From Saccharothrix longispora (GTDB lineage: Bacteria > Actinomycetota > Actinomycetes > Mycobacteriales > Pseudonocardiaceae), in the NCBI RefSeq assembly GCF_030852425.1, contig NZ_NSDM01000019.1, positions 62,001-126,000 of the forward strand: a DNA stretch of 64,000 bases. Reading direction: 5' to 3'. Position 1 is the stretch's first letter, and each line of letters opens with the position of its first letter. The position numbers and the translations under genes were made by a program. The notes under the pieces were generated by a model. It was not told where the DNA came from and searched no databases. It saw only the letters and a program-made list of their open reading frames with translations. Positions 58,161-64,000 of this stretch are shown here, piece by piece.

Positions 58161-60638
58161 GTGCGCATTCCGGTTACCTGGCTGGTCGAGAACCTCGAGT
58201 TCACCGAGACCCCCACGCCAGAGCAGCTCGCCGAGGCGTTCGTGCGGATCGGCATCGAGGTGGAGGACGTCCACCGGCTCGACGGCGTCACCGGACCGCT
58301 GGTCGCGGGCCGCGTCGTCGAGGTCGAGGAGCTGACCGGGTTCAAGAAGCCGATCCGCTACTGCCAGGTCGAGGTCGGCCCGGAGCAGGTCAACGGCATC
58401 GTCTGCGGCGCGTCGAACTTCCGGGAGGGCGACACCGTCGTGGTGGCGCTGCCCGGCGCGGTGCTGCCCGGCGGGTTCGCCATCTCCGCCCGCAAGACCT
58501 ACGGCAGGACCAGCGACGGCATGATCTGCTCGGCCCGCGAGCTGGGCCTGGGCGACGACCACGCGGGCATCATGGTGCTGCCCAGCGGCACCGCGCAGCC
58601 CGGCGACGACGCCGTCGAGCTGCTCGGCCTCGGCGACACGGTCATCGAGGTCTCGCCCACCCCCGACCGCGGCTACGCGTTCTCGGTGCGCGGCCTGGCC
58701 CGCGAGCTGGCCTGCGCGTTCGACGTGCCGTTCGGCGACCCCGGCCTGGCCGAGGTGCCCGAGGGCGAGGGCGAGGTGCTGCCCGTCCGCATCGAGGACG
58801 AGGGCGCCTGCTCCCGGTTCGTGGCCCGCCGCGTGACCGGCGTCGACCCGACCGCGCCCACCCCGTGGTGGATGCGGCGGCGGCTGATGCTCGCGGGCAT
58901 CCGGTCGATCTCGCTGCCGGTGGACGTCACCAACTACGTGATGCTGGAGCTGGGACAGCCGCTGCACGCGTTCGACGCGTCGTCCGTGAAGGGCGGCCTG
59001 GTCGTGCGGCGCGCCGTGGCCGGCGAGAAGCTGACCACGCTGGACGAGCAGGTCCGCGCGCTGGACCCGGACGACATCGTGATCGCCGACGACAGCGGCG
59101 TCGTGTCGCTGGCGGGCGTCATGGGCGGCGCGAGCACCGAGGTCGGCCCCGCCAGCTCGGACATCCTGCTGGAGGCGGCGAACTGGGACCCGGCGTCCAT
59201 CGCCCGCACGGTGCGCCGCCACAAGCTGCCCAGCGAGGCGGCGAAGCGCTTCGAGCGGGTCGTGGACCCGGCGCTGGCGCCGGTGGCGCTGGAGCGCGCG
59301 GCACGCCTGCTGGACATGTTCGCCGACGGCAGCATCCGGCCCGAGCGCACGGACGTGGGCTCGCCCGCCGCGCCCGGCCGGGTGACGATGCCGATCGACC
59401 TGCCCGACCGGGTCGCCGGGGTGCGCTACGCGCGCGGCGTGACGGCGCGGCGGCTGGGCCAGATCGGCTGCCAGGTCGAGGTCACCACCGGTGACGACGG
59501 CGCGACGATGGTCACCGCGGTGCCGCCGACGTGGCGCGCGGACCTCACCCAGCCCGCGGACCTGGTGGAGGAGGTGCTGCGGCTGGAGGGCTACGACACG
59601 ATCCCGTCCACGCTGCCGCCCGCGCCCGCCGGCCGCGGCCTGACCGAGCAGCAGCGCCGTCGCCGCACGGTGTCCCGCGCGCTGGCCGAGAACGGGTTCG
59701 TCGAGGTCAAGCCGTTCCCGTTCGTCGCGCCGGCGGTGTTCGACGCGCTCGGCCTGCCCGAGGACGACGTGCGCCGCAACGCGGTGAGCGTGCTCAACCC
59801 GCTGGAGGCCGACAAGCACGCGCTGGCCACCACGCTGGTGCCGGGGCTGCTGGAGACCGTGCAGCGCAACCTGGCGCGCGGGCAGAAGGACCTGGCGGTC
59901 TACGCGATCGCCCAGGTGACGCTGCCGCGCGCGCAGCAGGTGCCGGTGCCCGCGGTGGGCGTGGGCGCGCGCCCGTCGGACGCCGACGTGGCGTCGCTGC
60001 TGGCGTCGCTGCCGCAGCAGCCGGTGCACGTGGCCGCCGTGCTGGCGGGCAACCGCGAGCAGGCCGGCTGGTGGGGCAAGGGCCGCCAGGCCGACTGGGC
60101 GGACGCGGTGGGGGCCGCGCGCCTCGTGGGCGAGGCGTACGGCGTGGAGCTGACGGTGGTCGCCTCCGACCTGGCCCCGTGGCACCCCGGCCGGTGCGCG
60201 GAGCTGCGCGTCGGCGACTGGCCCGTGGGGCACGCGGGGGAGCTGCACCCGAAGGTCGTGGAGGCGCTGGGCCTGCCGAAGCGCACGGTCGCGCTGGAGC
60301 TGGACCTCGACGCGCTGCCGCTGACCGACGACCGGCCCGCGCCGGTGGTGTCGCCGTACCCGCCGGTGTTGCTGGACGTGGCCGTGGTGGTGGGCGCGGA
60401 CGTGCCCGCCGACCGGGTGGCCAGGGTGCTGCGCGCGGGCGGCGGGGCGCTGCTGGAGGACATCCGGCTGTTCGACGTCTACACCGGTGACCAGGTGGGC
60501 GAGGGCAAGCGGTCGCTGGCCTACTCCCTGCGCTTCCGGGCGCCGGACCGCACGCTGACGGTGGAGGAGGCGACGGCGGCGCGCGACGCGGCCGTGGCCG
60601 CCGCCGCGGAGCGCTTCGGCGCGGTGCTCAGGGGCTGA
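58161..60638 (+). CDS. pheT: phenylalanyl-tRNA synthetase beta subunit
   Basis: PheT completes the synthetase, binding tRNA and editing mischarged tyrosine. The 825-residue protein has the N-terminal OB-fold tRNA-binding domain (VAGRVVEVEELTGFKKPIRYCQVEVG with NGIVCGASNFREGDTVVVALPGAVLPGG). The B3/B4 editing region includes SRFVARRVTGVDPTAPTPWWMRRRLMLAGIRSISLPVDVTNYVMLELGQPLHAFD. B5 and the class II-like core follow, then the FDX-ACB domain (ISPYPPVLLDVAVVVGADV-type segment to the end). GTG 58161 has GGAGGCC upstream. A perfect hairpin terminator follows the stop. Confidence 0.97.
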   Translation: MRIPVTWLVENLEFTETPTPEQLAEAFVRIGIEVEDVHRLDGVTGPLVAGRVVEVEELTGFKKPIRYCQVEVGPEQVNGIVCGASNFREGDTVVVALPGAVLPGGFAISARKTYGRTSDGMICSARELGLGDDHAGIMVLPSGTAQPGDDAVELLGLGDTVIEVSPTPDRGYAFSVRGLARELACAFDVPFGDPGLAEVPEGEGEVLPVRIEDEGACSRFVARRVTGVDPTAPTPWWMRRRLMLAGIRSISLPVDVTNYVMLELGQPLHAFDASSVKGGLVVRRAVAGEKLTTLDEQVRALDPDDIVIADDSGVVSLAGVMGGASTEVGPASSDILLEAANWDPASIARTVRRHKLPSEAAKRFERVVDPALAPVALERAARLLDMFADGSIRPERTDVGSPAAPGRVTMPIDLPDRVAGVRYARGVTARRLGQIGCQVEVTTGDDGATMVTAVPPTWRADLTQPADLVEEVLRLEGYDTIPSTLPPAPAGRGLTEQQRRRRTVSRALAENGFVEVKPFPFVAPAVFDALGLPEDDVRRNAVSVLNPLEADKHALATTLVPGLLETVQRNLARGQKDLAVYAIAQVTLPRAQQVPVPAVGVGARPSDADVASLLASLPQQPVHVAAVLAGNREQAGWWGKGRQADWADAVGAARLVGEAYGVELTVVASDLAPWHPGRCAELRVGDWPVGHAGELHPKVVEALGLPKRTVALELDLDALPLTDDRPAPVVSPYPPVLLDVAVVVGADVPADRVARVLRAGGGALLEDIRLFDVYTGDQVGEGKRSLAYSLRFRAPDRTLTVEEATAARDAAVAAAAERFGAVLRG

Positions 60639-60941
60639 TCGCGGTCCCGGACCCGCGTCGCCGCGGGTCCGGGACTAGGCCGGCTGAGTGATCCGCACGG
60701 TGCCCATGCGGGGTGAACGCGCAGGTCGGGTGAGTGCCGTCCGGTGTCAAGGGGTCCAAAGACCTGTGTTTCCGGGCACGCTGGGTCCTTGCGCGGATGT
60801 TGAATGTTCTCCAAGATTGGCTGTGCGGCCCGCTGGGCCGAGGGGCGAAGCGATGAACCGCCGGGCGTGTCTGGTCGCCGGTCCGACGGGGAGCTAGCGG
60901 CGAACCCACCGCCTGGAGCAGCAATCTAGTGAGGTTGCCTC
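60639..60941. other. intergenic region after pheT
   Basis: Besides the pheT terminator (60644-60675) this 300-base gap shows no gene with plausible coding bias. A 69-codon frame at 60688-60897 has no ribosome binding site or family features. Its distal part is less GC-rich (GTTGAATGTTCTCCAAGATTG) and probably holds the promoter of the next gene. Confidence 0.6.
60644..60675. terminator. pheST operon terminator
   Basis: GTCCCGGACCCGCG at 60644-60657 pairs perfectly with CGCGGGTCCGGGAC at 60662-60675 around a TCGC loop, six bases after the pheT stop. The 14-pair stem without T-run is typical for this genome. Confidence 0.85.
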
Positions 60942-61439
60942 ATGCGCAGTTTGGGTCCCCGGATGGAAGCCGCCGTCGCCGCGACCATCCTCGGTGTGGG
61001 GGCTGCCGTCGTGGCCGCCATGCACCTGACCTGGCCCGAACCGGAGTTGCCCGCCATGGCGTACTCCGTGAGCGGGGCCGAGGCGGGGGTGGCAGACCTC
61101 CAGCCGTTCGAGATCGACGACATCTCGGGCGCGCCGGTCGAGCTGACCCCGGGCAGCGAGGGCGCCCGCCTGGTGCGGCTGTCCAACCCGAACGGCGTCG
61201 ACATCGTCGTGCTGACCCTCCAGGCCCAGCCGGGCCTGCCGCTGGACGAGGCGCGGAACCACGTGCCCGAGTGCCCGTCCGGGGTGCTCACCGTGGTCCC
61301 GATGGGGGAGCCGGTCACCATCCCGCCCGCCGGCGCGGTCGAGGTGGAGATGGTCGTGCAGATCGCGCACGACGTGCCGGACGCGTGCCGGGACCTGGTC
61401 TTCCCGCTCACCTACTCGGGGCGCGCCGCCCGAGGCTAG
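60942..61439 (+). CDS. small exported protein, unknown function
   Basis: This 165-residue protein has an N-terminal hydrophobic helix (MEAAVAATILGVGAAVVAAM, about residues 8-27) that could be a signal anchor. The exported part is beta-rich: FEIDDISGAPVELTPGSEGARLVRLSNPNGVDIVVLTLQAQPGLP and GVLTVVPMGEPVTIPPAGAVEVEMVVQIAHDVPDACRDLVFPLTYSG. Its cysteines (PECPSG, DACRD) may form a disulfide. The fold suggests an immunoglobulin-like or cupredoxin-like domain. No family name is recognised. TGAGG lies ahead of ATG 60942. It ends convergently with, and overlaps by 4 bases, the AlkD-like gene. Confidence 0.75.
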   Translation: MRSLGPRMEAAVAATILGVGAAVVAAMHLTWPEPELPAMAYSVSGAEAGVADLQPFEIDDISGAPVELTPGSEGARLVRLSNPNGVDIVVLTLQAQPGLPLDEARNHVPECPSGVLTVVPMGEPVTIPPAGAVEVEMVVQIAHDVPDACRDLVFPLTYSGRAARG

Positions 61440-62107
61440 AGGTGCCTGAGGGCCTCGCGCCGGGACAGCGCGGACAGGCCCGGGTGGTCGTCGACGAACG
61501 CACGGACCCAGTCCGGGTCCGTGCGGGCGTGCTGCCGCAACGCCCAGCCGACCGCCTTGCGCAGGAAGAAGTCGGGATCGGCGGTGTTGGCCTCGACCAC
61601 GTCGCGCAGCAGGTCCCGGTCGGTCGCGCCCTTCGAGGCGAGCTGGCAGATCACGGCCGTGCGGCGGCGCCACCGGTCCTCGTCGGTCGCCCACGCGCGC
61701 ACCAGGGGCGTCACGTGCGCCGGGTGGGCGCGCAGCAGCGGACCGACCCGGTTGGCGGCGACCTCGTCCACGAAGTCCCACCACGCCCCGGTGACGACGA
61801 ACTCGTCGTAGACGGGCAGCAGGTCCACGTCCTGCCAGTCGCGCCGGCGGCCCGTGAGGTCGACGGCCGCGTAGCGCTCCTCGCGGAAGCGGGCGTCGCG
61901 CCACAGCTCCAGCGCGGTGGCCAGCCACTCGTCGCGCGAGGTGAGGGGGTGCTCGGCCAGCGCGGCGCGCAGCACGCGGACGCGCTCCGGTTTCGGCACG
62001 CCGAGGAACGGCATGTCGGACTTCATGTACCGCCGCATCCCCGGCGCCTTCGCCGGTGAGGCCGCGGCGGCCAGTCCACGTCGGATCACCCCGGCGAGTC
62101 CGTTCAC
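61436..62107 (-). CDS. DNA alkylation repair protein (AlkD-like HEAT repeats)
   Basis: This 223-residue all-helical protein is of the AlkC/AlkD HEAT-repeat family of DNA glycosylases that remove alkylated bases. Characteristic stretches are RRYMKSDMPFLGVPKPERVRVLRAAL, YDEFVVTGAWWDFVDEVAANRVG, WATDEDRWRRRTAVICQLASKG and DPDFFLRKAVGWALRQHARTDPDWVRAFVDDH. GTG 62107 is favoured because it begins the conserved protein; ATG 62149 would overlap the divergent transhydrogenase start. It is divergent from sthA with 40 bases between starts. Confidence 0.9.
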   Translation of the reverse strand: MNGLAGVIRRGLAAAASPAKAPGMRRYMKSDMPFLGVPKPERVRVLRAALAEHPLTSRDEWLATALELWRDARFREERYAAVDLTGRRRDWQDVDLLPVYDEFVVTGAWWDFVDEVAANRVGPLLRAHPAHVTPLVRAWATDEDRWRRRTAVICQLASKGATDRDLLRDVVEANTADPDFFLRKAVGWALRQHARTDPDWVRAFVDDHPGLSALSRREALRHL

Positions 62108-62147
62108 CCGAACACCGTAGGGCAGGTTCGTGTGCGAGGCTTCCGGC

Positions 62148-63560
62148 ATGAGCGAGTACGACTACGACCTGGTCGTCATCGGATCGGGCCCCGGCGGCCA
62201 GAAGGCGGCCATCGCGGGCGCCAAGCTCGGCAAGCGCGTCGCCGTCGTGGACCGCGCCGACATGGTGGGCGGCGTGTGCGTCAACACCGGGACGATCCCG
62301 TCGAAGACGCTGCGCGAGGCGGTGATGTACCTGACCGGGATGAGCCAGCGCGACCTGTACGGCGCGAGCTACCGGGTCAAGAGCGACATCTCCATCTCGG
62401 ACCTGCTCTCCCGCGCCCAGCACGTCATCGGGCGCGAGGTGCAGGTCGTGCGCGCCCAACTGCACCGCAACCACGTCGACCTGCTCAGCGGCACCGCGGC
62501 CTTCCTCGACCCGCACACCGTCTCCGTGCGGGGCGAGCACCGCGGCGAGCACCACTCCGTCACCGCCGAGAAGATCGTCATCGCCACCGGCACCCGCCCC
62601 GCGCGACCGGACCAGGTGGACTTCGACGAGGCCCGGGTGCTCGACTCCGACGAGGTGCTGGCGCTGGAGGAGATCCCGTCGTCGCTGGTCGTGGTGGGCG
62701 CGGGCGTCATCGGCATCGAGTACGCCTCCATGTTCGCCGCGCTCGGCACCCGCGTCACGGTGGTCGAGCAGCGCGACCGGATGCTCGACTTCTGCGACCC
62801 GGAGATCGTCGAGTCGCTCAAGTTCCACCTGCGCGACCTGGCGGTGACGTTCCGGTTCGGCGAGAAGGTCGTCAACGTCGACGTGGCCGAGACGGGCACG
62901 GTCACGACGCTGGCCAGCGGCAAGCGCATCCCGGCCGCCGCGGTGATGTACTCGGCGGGCCGGCAGGGCAACACCGAGGCGCTCGACCTGGACAAGGCGG
63001 GCCTGGAGGCCGACCGGCGCGGCCGGCTCAGCGTGGACGAGCACTACCGCACGCCCGTCGAGCACATCTACGCGGTGGGCGACGTCATCGGCTTCCCCGC
63101 GCTGGCCGCCACGTCGATGGACCAGGGCAGGCTCGCGGCCTACCACGCGTTCGGCGAGGAGGCGCGCGAGCTGTCCGCGCTCCAGCCCATCGGCATCTAC
63201 ACCATCCCGGAGATCTCCTACTGCGGCGCGACGGAGGCCGAGCTGACCTCGTCCGCCACTCCGTACGAGGTGGGCCTGGCGCGGTACCGGGAGCTGGCGC
63301 GCGGCTCGATCGTCGGCGACGCCTACGGCATGCTCAAGCTGCTGGTGTCCACCGTGGACCGCAGGCTGCTCGGCGTGCACCTGTTCGGCACCGGCGCGAC
63401 GGACCTCGTGCACATCGGGCAGGCCGTGATGGCGTGCGGCGGCACGGTGGACTACCTGGTGGACACCGTCTTCAACTACCCGACGCTGTCCGAGGCGTAC
63501 AAGGTCGCCGCCCTGGACGCCACGAACAAGATCCGCGCCCTGGAGCGGTTCGGCCGGTAG
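62148..63560 (+). CDS. sthA: soluble pyridine nucleotide transhydrogenase
   Basis: SthA (UdhA) is a flavoprotein that moves hydride between NADPH and NAD+. This 470-residue protein has the FAD motif DLVVIGSGPGGQKAAIAGAKLGKRVAVVD and the active-site region GGVCVNTGTIPSKTLREAVMYLTG, where the second cysteine of the disulfide reductases is replaced by threonine, as in true transhydrogenases. The NAD(P) motif is VVVGAGVIGIEYASMFAALGTRVTVVE, and the C-terminal dimerisation domain holds YNYPTLSEAYKVAALDATN-like FNYPTLSEAYKVAALDATN. ATG 62148 is in the conserved position. It is divergent from the AlkD-like gene. Confidence 0.94.
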   Translation: MSEYDYDLVVIGSGPGGQKAAIAGAKLGKRVAVVDRADMVGGVCVNTGTIPSKTLREAVMYLTGMSQRDLYGASYRVKSDISISDLLSRAQHVIGREVQVVRAQLHRNHVDLLSGTAAFLDPHTVSVRGEHRGEHHSVTAEKIVIATGTRPARPDQVDFDEARVLDSDEVLALEEIPSSLVVVGAGVIGIEYASMFAALGTRVTVVEQRDRMLDFCDPEIVESLKFHLRDLAVTFRFGEKVVNVDVAETGTVTTLASGKRIPAAAVMYSAGRQGNTEALDLDKAGLEADRRGRLSVDEHYRTPVEHIYAVGDVIGFPALAATSMDQGRLAAYHAFGEEARELSALQPIGIYTIPEISYCGATEAELTSSATPYEVGLARYRELARGSIVGDAYGMLKLLVSTVDRRLLGVHLFGTGATDLVHIGQAVMACGGTVDYLVDTVFNYPTLSEAYKVAALDATNKIRALERFGR

Positions 63561-63563
63561 GCG

Positions 63564-63997
63564 TCACACCGCACCCACCAGTGCGGCGACGTGGTGCAGG
63601 CGCGCGTCGTGGACGTCCCGCAGGGGCGGGACGAGCAGGGTCGTGAGACCCGACTCCACGGCCGCGCCGTCGTGCGTGGACCGGTCGCCCACCACGAGCG
63701 TCCGGTCCGGCTCGGCGCCCAGGTCGTCGAGCGCGAGGCGGAAGATCGCCGGGTCGGGCTTGACCACGCCGTGCTCGAACGACAGCGTGAACGAGTCCAC
63801 CGGCAGGTCCCGGAACGCGGGCCGGATGTCGAAGTGGATGTCGCTGAGCACCCCGATCCGCACGCCGTGCCCGCGCAGCGCCCGCAGCACCGGCTCGACG
63901 TCCACCGCGAACGGGTTCGCCGCCGGGTCGCACTCCACCGCGTACAGCGAGTCGGCCAACTCGTCGTCGATCCCGGCGTCCCGGAACGCCCGGTGGC
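63564..63997 (-). CDS. HAD family hydrolase (5' end outside window)
   Basis: The C-terminal part of a haloacid-dehalogenase-type phosphatase reads from the window edge: CHRAFRDAGIDDELADSLYAVE, then the cap/linker, then motif II GVRIGVLSDIHFD, motif III VVKPDPAIFRLAL (the lysine) and motif IV RTLVVGDRSTHDGAAVESGLTTLLVPPL (acidic pair). The N-terminal DxD motif lies beyond the window. The substrate is unknown. It converges with sthA. Confidence 0.87.
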
Positions 63998-64000
63998 AGG

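Noticed and set aside
56997..60248. 1083-codon frame antisense to pheST
   Set aside because: It is a GC-bias shadow of pheS and pheT without domains.
60688..60897. 69-codon plus-strand frame after pheT
   Set aside because: It has no ribosome binding site, no typical third-position GC bias and no recognisable motif.

Overview
The window is about 64 kb of very GC-rich DNA with strong GC bias at third codon positions. GTG starts, a mycothiol-dependent enzyme, an EspC/WXG-type ESX substrate, many XRE-type regulators and the DUF1844-infC-rpmI-rplT-trmH-pheST order point to an actinomycete, most likely Pseudonocardiaceae (Saccharothrix/Actinosynnema/Lentzea type). The genus is inferred from gene content and protein style, not from a search.

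Layout. 1-6 kb: the 3' end of an S9 peptidase, a Crp/Fnr regulator beside a nucleotide-cyclase-like protein, a GNAT enzyme, a RES/HTH toxin-antitoxin pair and a GT87 membrane glycosyltransferase. 5.9-11.7 kb (minus): a polymorphic-toxin operon, in transcription order a YbaB-like protein, an EspC/WXG-type protein, a 1233-residue ESX-style protein ending in a YwqJ-like deaminase, a YwqK-type immunity protein and a second, YezG-like immunity protein. 11.9-27.7 kb: mixed housekeeping and accessory genes (FKBP, secreted beta-propeller, EI24 protein, XRE regulator, trypsin-like protease, SigG-like sigma factor, aminotransferase, RNase HI, DapA-like/LysR pair), with two clear gene wrecks (a 5'-truncated VOC gene and an ADP-ribosylglycohydrolase with deletions). 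27.7-30.5 kb: a less GC-rich patch with a DUF4352 protein and an AAA/DUF4143 ATPase. 30.5-39 kb: MBL hydrolase, acyltransferase, mycothiol-dependent enzyme, uvrA behind a LexA box, and a methyltransferase lying between two copies of an apparent IS end, next to a degraded IS701-like transposase. 39-44.3 kb: a divergent D-amino-acid catabolic locus (N-acyl-D-amino-acid deacylase and PLP deaminase on one side; PfkB kinase, IclR regulator and RidA on the other) with a palindromic operator candidate between the two sides. 44.5-49 kb: an XRE/NB-ARC/TPR regulator, a membrane protein and a secreted subtilase with a C-terminal B-lectin domain. 49.2-60.7 kb: DUF1844, infC (attenuated leader), rpmI, rplT, a TrmH-type methyltransferase with an apparent CTG start, an HSP90-TPR operon, and pheST. 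60.9-64 kb: a small secreted protein, an AlkD-like repair protein, soluble transhydrogenase and a HAD hydrolase that runs off the end.

Systems most worth attention: the toxin/immunity operon, the overlapping HSP90-TPR pair, the Crp plus cyclase-like pair, the RES/HTH module and the IclR-controlled D-amino-acid locus. No CRISPR array, rRNA, tRNA gene or intact transposon was found.
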